A stretch of DNA of 64,000 nt from E44-bin32 sp034430615 (GTDB lineage Bacteria > Chloroflexota > Anaerolineae > Anaerolineales > E44-bin32). The notes under the pieces are model-generated. The model saw nothing but the letters and a program-made list of their open reading frames with translations, did not search any database and was not told the origin of the DNA. Below are positions 8,119-16,906 of the stretch, piece by piece. The translations under genes and the position numbers were made by a program. The DNA lies in the NCBI GenBank assembly GCA_034430615.1, contig DAOUEJ010000203.1, positions 1 to 64,000 of the forward strand, in the 5' to 3' direction. Numbering within the stretch: the stretch's first letter is position 1; each line of letters opens with the position of its first letter.

Positions 8119-9732
8119 ATGCGCCGCTGGAACGGATGGGGAGATACCGGGGTTGAATACCCGTTGCCAGCGGGAGCTCTGGCGTTCCTTACCAAAACAT
8201 TGGGTGAGGGTAAGGCACCAGTGGACGCCACGATGGACTCGGTGGTTGGGCAGCTTCCGCCCCCGCGCCTCAAAGCGATCAACGGCGTCAGCACCGATCC
8301 TGTCGAACGCCTGCTGCACGCACATGGCCAGAGCCTGCCGGATTGGATCGCGCTGCGCTCCGGCCAAATCGGCCCAGCACCGGATGGTGTCGCCTATCCA
8401 ACTAGCACTGAGCAGGTACACCAGCTCCTGGTCTGGGCAATGCATAAAGGGCTGCAGGTGATACCCTACGGCGGGGGCACAAGCGTCGTCGGGCATATAA
8501 ACCCGATCGCGGGCGACGCCCCGGTTCTTACCCTCGATCTCACCCGCATGAGCCGCCTGCTGGATCTGGATCAGACCAGCCGGCTGGCACGGTTCGAGGT
8601 CGGCATCGCCGGGCCTGCACTCGAACTGCAGCTCAGCCACCACGGCTATACACTCGGGCACTTCCCGCAGTCATGGGAGTACTCCACACTGGGCGGCTGG
8701 ATCGCCACCCGCTCCAGCGGTCAGCAGTCCTACCGCTACGGCCGTATCGAAGACCTCTTCGCCGGCGGCTCGCTGGAGACACCGACCGGGACTCTCATGC
8801 TGCCCAACTTCCCGGCCAGCGCCGCCGGACCCGATCTGCGCCAGCTTGTGCTCGGATCTGAAGGCCGGCTAGGGGTACTGACGGAAGCTACCGTACGCGT
8901 TCGCCCTGCCCCTGAACGTGAGCAATTCCTGGGTATTTTCTTCCGCTCCTGGGATGATGGCCTGGCAGCCGCCCGGACACTCATCCAAGAAGACCTCCCG
9001 CTCTCCATGCTGCGCCTGAGCGATGAGCGGGAGACAGAGACAACGCTGGCACTCGCCGGGCATGAGCGGCTGCTGGGGTTGGGCCGTAAAGCGCTTAAGG
9101 CACTTGGGTACGGAGAGCAGCGCACCTTGATGATCCTCGGTTTAAGTGGAAAGGCTGCTGAAATCGGGCAGACTCGAGCCCGCGCCATGGAAGTGGTGCG
9201 CTCCTTTGGAGGTTTAAACACAGGGATCCGGATCGGTGAACAGTGGCGGCGATCACGCTTCAAAACACCCTATCTGCGCAACACCCTCTGGGAGCTGGGC
9301 TACGCCCTCGATACTCTGGAGACTGCACTGTCCTGGAGTGCCTTCGACGCCGCTCGTCGGCAGACGCTAGACTCCCTCCAACGGGCCTTTGCCGGGCTAT
9401 CACGTCCGGCGCTGGTCTTCTCCCACCTGTCTCACGTGTACCAGGATGGAGCGAGCTTTTACATCACCTACCTCTACCCCCGCGGTGATAGTCCTGAGGC
9501 AACGCTCGCTGCCTGGCGCAGCGCCAAGGGCGCAGCGAGCGAATCGATACGAGCCTCTGGCGGCACGATCAGCCACCAGCACGGCGTAGGGCTGGACCAC
9601 CGCCCCTACCTCCAGGACGAGAAGGGCAGGCTCGGCCTGAAGATGCTGCGATCACTCGCCGCTAGTCTCGACCCGGCGGGAATGCTCAATCCTGGAAAGC
9701 TGTTTGAAGATCAGCCGTCCGACTCTGGTTAG
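8119..9732 (+). CDS. FAD-linked oxidase, alkyldihydroxyacetonephosphate-synthase-like
   Basis: A 537-residue VAO-family flavoprotein. ATG 8119 has ggagg seven bases upstream. The FAD-binding part contains VIPYGGGTSVVGHI, and the C-terminal cap ends with GGTISHQHGVGLDH, which corresponds to the histidine-rich active-site motif of AGPS (HHHGVG in animals, HQHGVG here). AGPS swaps the acyl group of acyl-DHAP for a fatty alcohol to make ether lipids; bacterial homologues are often of unproven activity. The FAD glycerol-3-phosphate dehydrogenase gene follows on the same strand after mscL, so both may act around the DHAP/glycerol-3-phosphate node. D-lactate/glycolate oxidase-type activity is the main alternative. 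Confidence 0.83.
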   Translation: MRRWNGWGDTGVEYPLPAGALAFLTKTLGEGKAPVDATMDSVVGQLPPPRLKAINGVSTDPVERLLHAHGQSLPDWIALRSGQIGPAPDGVAYPTSTEQVHQLLVWAMHKGLQVIPYGGGTSVVGHINPIAGDAPVLTLDLTRMSRLLDLDQTSRLARFEVGIAGPALELQLSHHGYTLGHFPQSWEYSTLGGWIATRSSGQQSYRYGRIEDLFAGGSLETPTGTLMLPNFPASAAGPDLRQLVLGSEGRLGVLTEATVRVRPAPEREQFLGIFFRSWDDGLAAARTLIQEDLPLSMLRLSDERETETTLALAGHERLLGLGRKALKALGYGEQRTLMILGLSGKAAEIGQTRARAMEVVRSFGGLNTGIRIGEQWRRSRFKTPYLRNTLWELGYALDTLETALSWSAFDAARRQTLDSLQRAFAGLSRPALVFSHLSHVYQDGASFYITYLYPRGDSPEATLAAWRSAKGAASESIRASGGTISHQHGVGLDHRPYLQDEKGRLGLKMLRSLAASLDPAGMLNPGKLFEDQPSDSG

Positions 9733-10100
9733 CGTCCGGCCTTGAGCAGGTCGCGGATTTCGGTCAGAAGTTTGACGTCTGCTGCTGGCTCCAGTTCCGC
9801 TGTCGGCTGTGGCTTTTTCTCAAGGCGTGCCACCGAGCGCACGATCATGAATAACGCGAACGCGATGATGACAAAGTTGACGATCGCCTGGATGAAATTC
9901 CCGTAGGTGATCGTTGCAGCTCCTGCTTGAATCGTCAGCCCGCTGAAGTCAATCCCGCCGATCAGGATCCCGATGACCGGCATGAGAAGATCATCGACAA
10001 GTGATTTGATGATGGCACCGAAGGCGGCGCCGATGATCACGGCGACCGCCAGATCGATGACGCTGCCGCGCTGGATAAAGCTGCGAAATTCCTTGAGCAT
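9729..10100 (-). CDS. mscL: Large-conductance mechanosensitive channel MscL
   Basis: A 123-residue protein of normal MscL length. It has the amphipathic N-terminus MLKEFRSFIQRGSVIDLAVAV, the pore helix with VIIGAAFGAIIKSLVDDLLMP, a short extracellular loop, a second helix and a charged C-terminal bundle. It opens as a homopentameric emergency valve under membrane tension. gaggagg precedes the ATG. Its stop codon shares four bases with the stop of the convergent AGPS-like gene. Confidence 0.97.
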   Translation of the reverse strand: MLKEFRSFIQRGSVIDLAVAVIIGAAFGAIIKSLVDDLLMPVIGILIGGIDFSGLTIQAGAATITYGNFIQAIVNFVIIAFALFMIVRSVARLEKKPQPTAELEPAADVKLLTEIRDLLKAGR

Positions 10101-10259
10101 GTTGGCCTCCTCATTCCCAGTCGTGTCGAATTTGCCTGATTGTAATCACCTTCCAGCGGCTGATCCAGTTGCCCTGAGTCCAGGGGATGCTTTGAATCGC
10201 TCACTTATTCCTTTCTGCGGCTATTATTAGGAAGGCGAACGGAGGCCTCAACACACGCT

Positions 10260-11873
10260 ATGTGGACTCGCGGCTGGCGGGATGAAGTCTGGGATCAACT
10301 TTCGACCCCCTTCGATGTGATCATCGTCGGTGGGGGCATCACCGGCACCGGGATCCTGCGTGAAGCCACGCGCGCCGGATTGCGCGCTCTGCTCGTTGAA
10401 CAGGGAGACTTCGCTTCCGGCACATCAAGCCGTTCTTCGAAACTTGTGCATGGTGGACTGCGCTACCTGCGCGACGCCAAGCTGCGCCTGACACTGCTTT
10501 CTGTCCAGGAACGCGAACAGTTGTTACGTGAAGGTCGGGGGCTGGTGACCCCGCTCGGCTTCCTGCTCGCCAATTTTGACGATGATGCGGTCCCGCCCTG
10601 GGTTTTTGGCCTCGGACTAGTTTTTTATGACCTGATGGGGTTGAGGTGGGGGCATCGCCATTATTCCCCTCCTGGCCTGCGTGCTCTATGCCCGCCCTTA
10701 ACGAGCCTCGGCCTGCGGGGAGGCTTCCGCTACTTCGATGCACAGACCGACGATGCCCGTCTGGTTCTGCGAGTGCTCCGCGAGGCAGCCGCGGAAGGGG
10801 GCATGGCCCTGAACTATGCCGCTGCGGAAAACCTGCTCATCGGTCGCGATGGCCGGGTGCGCGGCATACAACTGTCCGATCGAGAACCACGACCTAGTGG
10901 GCGGGCCACGGAGGTATTGGGCAGCGTTGTGATCAACGCCACAGGCGCCTGGGCGGACAACTTGCGTGGGGGGGTGGGTGGAACGCCGCGCCTACGCAAG
11001 CTGCGTGGAAGCCATCTCGTCTTTCCCTGGCGGCGCCTGCCGCTCACACGCGCGGTTACCTTTTTGCACCCGGTCGACGGTCGTCCGGTCTTTGCCATAC
11101 CCTGGGAAGGTGTGACTGTCTTCGGCACGACCGACGTCGACCACGAATTCGCGCTGGAGGAGCAACCAGCAATTGCGCCCGTGGAGGTGGACTATCTGCT
11201 GGCTGGCCTGGAGCGCGCCTTCCCCGCCTCACGACTGAACGAGAGGGATGTCCAGTGTACCTTTGCCGGCGTGCGCGGGGTCCTCGATACGGGCAGGGCC
11301 GACCCCTCCAAGGAATCACGCGAGCACGTCATGTGGGATGAGCGCGGGCTTCTCACTGTCACCGGTGGGAAGCTGACCACTTTCCGCTCGATGGCGCTTG
11401 ACGCCCTTAAAGCCGTCAACCAGGCGCTGCCGGGCATCCCCGCTCTCAACCGCAAGACACGCATGCTGGACGCTCTGGACGCAGAAGTGGACCCATCTCT
11501 CGCTCTCGAACCGGCGCTGCAAACACGTTTACTCGGACGCTTTGGCCAGGATGCACAGGGAGTCATCAAGTGCTCGCAGGACGCCGAACTCGAATCCATT
11601 CATGGTTTGCCGGCAATGTGGGTTGAACTACGCTGGGCGGCCCGTTCAGAAGGCGTTGTCCACCTTGAGGATCTCCTTGTCCGCAGGGTGCGCCTGGCGC
11701 TCACGCTTCCCGGAGGCGGAATGGACAATCTGGAAAGGATCCGCTCCATCGTGCAGCCAGAACTTGGCTGGGCAGATCAGCGCTGGGAAGAGGAGGTCGA
11801 GACCTACAACAAGGCCTGGCGAGATCAATTCTCGCCCCCTGGCGAAGGCGGGGATTCCCGTGGTCAGCGGTGA
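10260..11873 (+). CDS. glpD: FAD-dependent glycerol-3-phosphate dehydrogenase
   Basis: A 537-residue flavoenzyme oxidising sn-glycerol-3-phosphate to DHAP and passing electrons to quinone at the membrane. The Rossmann motif FDVIIVGGGITGTGILREA is at about residues 18-36, followed by the family signature GDFASGTSSRSSKLVHGGLRYL. A C-terminal helical domain closes the protein. Length is typical. Divergent from mscL with a 159-base intergenic region. Its stop lies inside the likely start region of the HDAC-like gene, so the two are probably co-transcribed. The AGPS-like neighbour uses a related three-carbon metabolite. Confidence 0.93.
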   Translation: MWTRGWRDEVWDQLSTPFDVIIVGGGITGTGILREATRAGLRALLVEQGDFASGTSSRSSKLVHGGLRYLRDAKLRLTLLSVQEREQLLREGRGLVTPLGFLLANFDDDAVPPWVFGLGLVFYDLMGLRWGHRHYSPPGLRALCPPLTSLGLRGGFRYFDAQTDDARLVLRVLREAAAEGGMALNYAAAENLLIGRDGRVRGIQLSDREPRPSGRATEVLGSVVINATGAWADNLRGGVGGTPRLRKLRGSHLVFPWRRLPLTRAVTFLHPVDGRPVFAIPWEGVTVFGTTDVDHEFALEEQPAIAPVEVDYLLAGLERAFPASRLNERDVQCTFAGVRGVLDTGRADPSKESREHVMWDERGLLTVTGGKLTTFRSMALDALKAVNQALPGIPALNRKTRMLDALDAEVDPSLALEPALQTRLLGRFGQDAQGVIKCSQDAELESIHGLPAMWVELRWAARSEGVVHLEDLLVRRVRLALTLPGGGMDNLERIRSIVQPELGWADQRWEEEVETYNKAWRDQFSPPGEGGDSRGQR

Positions 11874-12832
11874 TGTCCAGGTTGCGCGCCTGTCGCTTTT
11901 CTTTTCCGATCCCTATTCGTTCCCTCTGCCGGACGGGCATCGCTTTCCGGTCGAAAAGTATTCGCAGCTCCGCCAGCGCATCCTGGAGAGCGAACTCTCC
12001 GGGCTGGTCGACCTGTTGATCCCTGTGCCCGCGTCCGAAGCTCAGTTGGGCCGGGTGCACAGCGCCGGCTACATCCAGAGTGTGCTCCAAGGGACGTTGA
12101 CAGACACGGAGCTGCGCCGGATCGGGTTTCCCTGGTCGACGGGACTGGTCACGCGTTCACTCTACTCGGTCGGGGGGACGATCGCCGCCTGCCATGCGGC
12201 CCTGAGCGCTGGTGTGGCCATGAACCTGGCCGGTGGCACGCACCACGCCCATCGCGACTTTGGCTCCGGATTCTGTGTCTTCAACGACGTTGCCGTAGCG
12301 GCACGCGCGGCGCAGGCCGAGTGGGGGACGGGGCCGATCCTGATCATCGACTGCGATGTCCATCAGGGCGACGGGACGGCGAGCATCTTCGAGGATGACC
12401 CGTCGGTGTTCACGTTTTCGATCCACGCTGAGCGAAATTTCCCCTTCCGCAAGTCGAGCAGTGACCTTGATCTGCCGCTGCCCGACGGGTGCAGAGATGA
12501 AGCCTACCTGGATGCCCTGAGTGGGGTCCTGGACGGCTTATTGCATGAAGTGAAGCCTGATCTTGCCCTCTACCTCGCTGGTGCAGATCCCTATCACGGG
12601 GACACGCTGGGCCGCCTGGAGTTATCCAAGGGAGGTTTAGCCACCCGTGACGCTTCTCGTGCTGGCGGCCTGCGCCCGGCGCCAGATCCCGCTGGCCATC
12701 GTGCTCTCCGGGGGTTATGCGTCTCAAATTACCGATACCGTCGACATCCACCTTGAGACCGTGCGCAGTGCCCAAAGGCACCTGATTGAGTTCCAGCAAA
12801 ATTACGCATCGACCCGGCCCGAAGTTGACTGA
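11860..12832 (+). pseudogene. Histone-deacetylase-like hydrolase broken by a one-base frameshift
   Basis: The first frame carries a class II/IV-like HDAC fold: HRFPVEKYS at the N-terminus, the histidine pair GGTHHAHRDFGSGFCVFND, the zinc site DCDVHQGDG and the later aspartate in AGADPYHGD. Just after GGLATRD the frame leaves the family. Removing one base (G12652) joins it to the +1 frame LLVLAACARRQIPLAIVLSGGYA..DTVDIH, which is the expected C-terminus with the catalytic-loop GGYA. So a single extra base truncates the protein before this loop. The start is most likely GTG 11860, overlapping glpD. Such enzymes deacetylate small amines or acetyl-lysine. It may be a real pseudogene or a sequencing error. 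Confidence 0.85.
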
Positions 12833-12848
12833 TAAAATGTCAGGACTT

Positions 12849-14237
12849 ATGGAGAAACGAATTCCCTATCAAGGCAAGCTGGTCGCTCTTTTGGTGCTTG
12901 CGCTGCTCATGTCCGCGTGCGCCACCGGCGTTGCGACCCCAGCCAGCAGCGCCACATCCTCTATCACAACGCTCGCAATGGAGAATACGCCGACCGCACA
13001 ACCGTCCCCCAGCCCGCCTGCCACGAAGGCGGCCTGCCCGCCTCTCGACGCGGACATCCAGGAACGGATGCGGCTCATCGAAAGCCAGGTCTCCCAGCTA
13101 CGCGGGCTCGAGGCCCAGGCCTCCGTCCAGCATTCACTGCTGACACGGGATCAGTTGGCCGAAAAGGTCGAATTGGATCTTCTCGCTGACTACAGCGACC
13201 AGGAGGCCGTCCAGGATGCCCGCCTGCTCTTGCTGCTGGGTTTGATCGAACCGGACGTGCCGCTGCGTGAGCTCTACCTTGAACTGCTGGGAGAGCAGGT
13301 GGCCGGCTTCTACGACAGCGAGGCGGAAGAATTGGTGATCGTGTGCGATGATGGCTTCAGCGGGGTCGATCAGGTTACTTATGCACACGAATATGTCCAC
13401 GTGCTCCAGGACCAGGTCTTCGACCTCGAGGCCGGGCTGGAGTACAGTGACGAAGCCTGTCAGGCAAGCGGTGAACGCTGCTTTGCGCTTCAAGCCTTGA
13501 TCGAGGGCGATGCTTCGCTTCTCCAGGAACAATGGCTTCGAACTTTCGGTCTGGAGCAAGTTCTGCCTGAGTTGCTCGCATTCTTTGACGAATTCGAGAT
13601 GCCGGTCTTCGATGCCGCTCCAACCTATATCCAGGCCGAACTCACCTTCCCTTACCTTGAGGGCTTAACCTTTACCCGGGCTCTTTACCTTTCGGGCGGC
13701 TGGGCCGCAGTGGATGCTGCCTACCGCAACCCGCCCGTCTCAAGTGAGCAAATCCTGCACCCGGATCGCTACCCGCGTGACCTGCCCGTCACCTTTGACC
13801 CTCCCGACCTGGCGGGGGTTCTGGGTTCGGATTGGTCGGAACTGGTAAGCGACTCGCTCGGTGAATGGGTAACGCGCACGATGTTGCAGGAGTCCCTTGA
13901 ACCCGGTGAGGCTGTCACCGCAGCCGAGGGCTGGGGCGGTGATTTTATTCTTGTCTACGAATCGGGCGATTCGGATCGCTTCGCTCTTGTCTTGCTCACC
14001 CAATGGGATACAGTTCGTGATGCGCGCGAATTTGCAGATGCATTCGGGACCTACGGGGACCGCCGCTTCGGGGAAGCCAGCGAATCATCCCCGTCCGAGT
14101 CTGTCTGGCATACCAACGATACAAGCAGCCGCTTCCTGCGTAAGTCCAACCAAACCCTTTGGCTACTCACCCCGGACGCAGACACGCTTGCACTGCTTTC
14201 AGACGCGATCACCCTTCCGATATGGCCGACTCCCTAG
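12849..14237 (+). CDS. Putative gluzincin-type metalloprotease lipoprotein
   Basis: A 462-residue exported protein. ATG 12849 gives a basic start, a hydrophobic segment and the lipobox LLMSAC (Cys24); longer starts lack this form. After a Thr/Pro linker the protein has VAGFYDSEAEELVIVCDD and the zinc motif HEYVH (His180, Glu181, His184) followed by LQDQ. ALIEGDA downstream offers Glu219 as third zinc ligand, a gluzincin arrangement. The HExTHxLQDQ type is familiar from uncharacterised secreted proteins of Chloroflexota and actinobacteria. Substrate unknown. Its end overlaps the following HAD gene by 16 bases, so they probably share a transcript. Confidence 0.8.
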   Translation: MEKRIPYQGKLVALLVLALLMSACATGVATPASSATSSITTLAMENTPTAQPSPSPPATKAACPPLDADIQERMRLIESQVSQLRGLEAQASVQHSLLTRDQLAEKVELDLLADYSDQEAVQDARLLLLLGLIEPDVPLRELYLELLGEQVAGFYDSEAEELVIVCDDGFSGVDQVTYAHEYVHVLQDQVFDLEAGLEYSDEACQASGERCFALQALIEGDASLLQEQWLRTFGLEQVLPELLAFFDEFEMPVFDAAPTYIQAELTFPYLEGLTFTRALYLSGGWAAVDAAYRNPPVSSEQILHPDRYPRDLPVTFDPPDLAGVLGSDWSELVSDSLGEWVTRTMLQESLEPGEAVTAAEGWGGDFILVYESGDSDRFALVLLTQWDTVRDAREFADAFGTYGDRRFGEASESSPSESVWHTNDTSSRFLRKSNQTLWLLTPDADTLALLSDAITLPIWPTP

Positions 14238-14920
14238 AGCGCGGCCTGGATATTAAACGCATCCAAGCGATCTGCTTTGATATCGATGGAACCCTGGCCG
14301 ACACCGACGACGCCTATATTCAGCGAGTAGCCCGCTGGCTCACGCCATTTCGACGCCTGCTGCGCGACGGCGATCCGGTGGTAGCGGCACGGCGCCTGGT
14401 GATGGCCATCGAATCCCCGGCCAATTCCTTCGTGGCTTGGCTCGATCGCCTTCATCTGGACCAAATCCTCGGGCCTGCCGCCAACGCTCTCTACCGGCTG
14501 CGGGGTGCGTCGGCAACTCCGGAACCCGAGCTCGTCCCGGGCACCCGTGAGGCCGTCCAGCGCCTGGTGCAACGTTTCCCGCTTGCGATCTGCACTGCAC
14601 GTGACCAGGCCAGCGCCCACGCTTTCCTCGTCAACCAGGGTCTGGAGACGCTCTTTGCTTGCGTTGCCACGGCGCGATCGGCGCGTCGGGCGAAACCGCA
14701 TCCGGCGCCGGTGGCCTGGGTTTGCGAGCAACTTGGCCTCCCGCCGCGCGCTCTCCTTATGGTGGGGGATACGGTCGTCGATATCCTCGCCGGCCGCCGG
14801 GCGGGTGCACAAACCGTTGGTTTGCTGTGTGGCTTTGGAGAGCTTGAGGAGCTGCAAGCTGCGGGAGCAGATCTCATCCTCGACAACCCCGCCCAATTGG
14901 TTGGCTTGCTCCTGGCTTAG
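14222..14920 (+). CDS. HAD-family phosphatase (Gph/PGP-like)
   Basis: A 232-residue hydrolase with all four HAD motifs: the nucleophile Asp20 and general acid Asp22 in FDIDGTLAD, Thr in CTARDQ, Lys in RAKPHPAPV and the acidic GDTVVDI. The inserted helical cap is of the phosphoglycolate-phosphatase type. ATG 14222 overlaps the previous gene by 16 bases; the frame is open further upstream but that stretch is the metalloprotease gene in another frame. Substrate not predictable; pyrophosphatase (PpaX-like) or phosphoglycolate phosphatase activities are both reasonable. Confidence 0.88.
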   Translation: MADSLERGLDIKRIQAICFDIDGTLADTDDAYIQRVARWLTPFRRLLRDGDPVVAARRLVMAIESPANSFVAWLDRLHLDQILGPAANALYRLRGASATPEPELVPGTREAVQRLVQRFPLAICTARDQASAHAFLVNQGLETLFACVATARSARRAKPHPAPVAWVCEQLGLPPRALLMVGDTVVDILAGRRAGAQTVGLLCGFGELEELQAAGADLILDNPAQLVGLLLA

Positions 14921-14987
14921 TTCCCTTACCGATAACAGAGACCTGCGGCTCGCTCACCAAGCGGCGAGCGTCCGCATTCCTCCGAGG

Positions 14988-15857
14988 TCACATTGCAAGC
15001 TTGAGCAATGCCGGTGGTACCCAGAACTGCCCATAACCAAATAGCGAAAGCCCCAGTGAGCCAAACAGTACCGCAACCCCGAATGCCATAAGTGCATAGT
15101 CGCGGGGGCGATAGTTGAGCTGGATCAGCCAGGTTCGCGGGCCGGTTCCGAAGGCGCGCAGATCCATGGCATCGATGATGTCTTCGCTGCCCGAGATCGC
15201 CCGGATTGTCACCGGCACCAGGATCGGCGCCAGCTTGCGCACTTGCGCAATCAAGCCTCCCTGGAGTTTCTCTAATTCGTAACCGCGCGCTTTCTGCGCG
15301 TCCATCGTGAGTTGGAAATCGCGGCCAAAGGTGGGGATAAAGCGCATCGTCAGGTCCATGGCATAGGCGATCTTGTCCGGGAGCCCGAGCCGGCGGAAGG
15401 CAACACCGTAGTGCGCCGGGTTGATCGAATAGGGGATGAGGATGGTGGTGCTGGCCAGGCTGAAGACGCGCGCCAGTTGGCCGAGGGCGAATATGATCCG
15501 CTCGGCGCTGATATTCAGCGTTGGCCGCCAGCCGAAGATCTCAAACCCAGCCTGATAAGTCCTCAGGATATGCTCCTCTACGTATACCTCCACGCCGCCC
15601 CGCCCGGTCAGGAAGGTCAGCAGGGCGAAGAAGGTAATGAACGCTCCAATAAACAACCACGTTCGGCGCGACTCGCGGAAGGTGATCCCCGAGCGCAGCA
15701 CCACAACCAGTGCGATGATGGCGAAGAAAGCCAGGAAGCGCACATCCCAGAAGAAGAGCGTGGATATGACGAAGCAGAAATAGAAGATGAACCAGGCTGA
15801 AGGGTCAAAGCCCTGGATGAGGGAGTTGCGTTCACGATAGCGCCAGGTGACGAGCAT
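14988..15857 (-). CDS. ecfT: ECF transporter transmembrane (T) component
   Basis: A 289-residue membrane protein coupling the ATPases to the substrate-binding subunit of an energy-coupling-factor importer. It shows an N-terminal bundle of four to five helices, then the two cytosolic coupling-helix motifs AQKARGYE and DAMDLRAFG (the Ala-Arg-Gly-type motifs of EcfT), and a final hydrophobic helix. It is the last gene of a leftward operon ecfAA'-S-T. A GC-rich hairpin lies in the 52-base gap after the S gene. The length is a little above typical EcfT. Confidence 0.92.
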   Translation of the reverse strand: MLVTWRYRERNSLIQGFDPSAWFIFYFCFVISTLFFWDVRFLAFFAIIALVVVLRSGITFRESRRTWLFIGAFITFFALLTFLTGRGGVEVYVEEHILRTYQAGFEIFGWRPTLNISAERIIFALGQLARVFSLASTTILIPYSINPAHYGVAFRRLGLPDKIAYAMDLTMRFIPTFGRDFQLTMDAQKARGYELEKLQGGLIAQVRKLAPILVPVTIRAISGSEDIIDAMDLRAFGTGPRTWLIQLNYRPRDYALMAFGVAVLFGSLGLSLFGYGQFWVPPALLKLAM

Positions 15858-15868
15858 GCTGCCGGTGA

Positions 15869-15902
15869 GCGGGGGAGGGATGCGGGCGCGCCCCTCCCCC
15901 GC
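15869..15902 (-). promoter_or_regulatory. Stable intercistronic hairpin between S and T genes
   Basis: The arms gcgggggaggg and ccctcccccgc (11 perfect pairs, mostly GC) flank a 12-base loop. No T-run follows, so it is more likely an mRNA-stability or partial-termination element than a full terminator. Confidence 0.6.
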
Positions 15903-15909
15903 CGAACTA

Positions 15910-16845
15910 TCAGCGGCCGGTCTGGCGCTGAACCGAGTTGTAGGCGCCGACGAGCAAAGGCACCAGGATCGCAGCGAAGATCATGTTGGGCCCTGCTGCT
16001 GGCAGGAACTCGCCCACGATCGCCACCGACGGGGAGAAACCGTTAATCCAGATGTCGGACAACGCGGCAAAACCGATGCCGATGAAGTTACCCAGCATGG
16101 ACCAGATCACGGCCGATGCTAGATCGACGTTGTCCTTGAAGAACATGCGCACCAAGAGGACCAGCACAAAGCCAACAACGGCCGAGAGGCCGGCGAAGGC
16201 AGAGATGGTGGCGTCGCCGAAGATACCAGCGTCGGGATCAAAGAACATCATATTGGAAAGATCCCGGTTGAAGATCCAGAGCAGCGTGGCAACCGCGGCC
16301 AGGCCGGTGCTGATATAAAGCACGCTGTTCATGGCCTTCTTCTTGTCGATATAAAGTGCGGCCATGCCGGAGATCATGCCCACCAGGCCGTTCGCCACGC
16401 TCCACTGCGGCGAGAGACCGAAGCCGGTCAGCGCATCACCGAACATATTGCCAACCGCACCGGTGAAAAAGCCCACGACCGGGCCAAAGGCGTAGCCAAA
16501 GAACATGGGGATGGAGATCGCCGGACGCAATGAGACCTGGCTCACCGAAGGGACTACGAACACCGTCCCGTTGAACAGGTATGAGAAGACTGCGTACAGG
16601 GCGGCCCCGATAGCCATGTAGACTACCTCGCGCGTGCCGACGGTCCAGGCCGCATTCTGGCGGGTAAACCAGTAGACTGCGAATACGATCAACAGTCCGA
16701 TGGCGACGAAGACGAAGCGCAGCAGGGCGGTTTCATCCAGTTGAAGGTCTGGGTTGAGTGACGGACCCAACCAGGCAACCAGGATGAAGACGACCAGGAC
16801 TGCAATCAGTGATAGGGCTACGGACGTCGGTTTCGTGCCGTTCAT
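15910..16845 (-). CDS. ECF transporter substrate-binding (S) component
   Basis: A 311-residue membrane protein. An N-terminal pair of helices (residues 1-65) precedes the six-helix S-component core starting near REVVYMAIGAALYAVFSY. The signature SLRPAISIPMFFGYAFGP and the GFFTGAVGNMFGDALTG stretch fit the ECF S family (PF12822-like). The substrate is probably a vitamin or precursor. The motif set does not identify riboflavin (RibU), thiamine (ThiT) or biotin (BioY) for me. ggaggagg precedes the ATG. The divergent neighbour needs PLP, so a B6 vitamer is one candidate, without proof. Confidence 0.85.
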   Translation of the reverse strand: MNGTKPTSVALSLIAVLVVFILVAWLGPSLNPDLQLDETALLRFVFVAIGLLIVFAVYWFTRQNAAWTVGTREVVYMAIGAALYAVFSYLFNGTVFVVPSVSQVSLRPAISIPMFFGYAFGPVVGFFTGAVGNMFGDALTGFGLSPQWSVANGLVGMISGMAALYIDKKKAMNSVLYISTGLAAVATLLWIFNRDLSNMMFFDPDAGIFGDATISAFAGLSAVVGFVLVLLVRMFFKDNVDLASAVIWSMLGNFIGIGFAALSDIWINGFSPSVAIVGEFLPAAGPNMIFAAILVPLLVGAYNSVQRQTGR

Positions 16846-16906
16846 GATTTCCTCCTCCGGTTCACGTCGTGAACCAGGCGATTAATACTACGGGGCGAGC
16901 ACACGA

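Noticed and set aside
9729..9732. Shared stop codons of the AGPS-like and mscL genes as a regulatory element
   Set aside because: Convergent four-base overlaps are common in compact genomes; nothing else supports regulation.
12600..12700. Programmed +1 frameshift in the HDAC-like gene
   Set aside because: No slippery codon, strong upstream ribosome-like signal or stop-driven shift site is seen at the junction.
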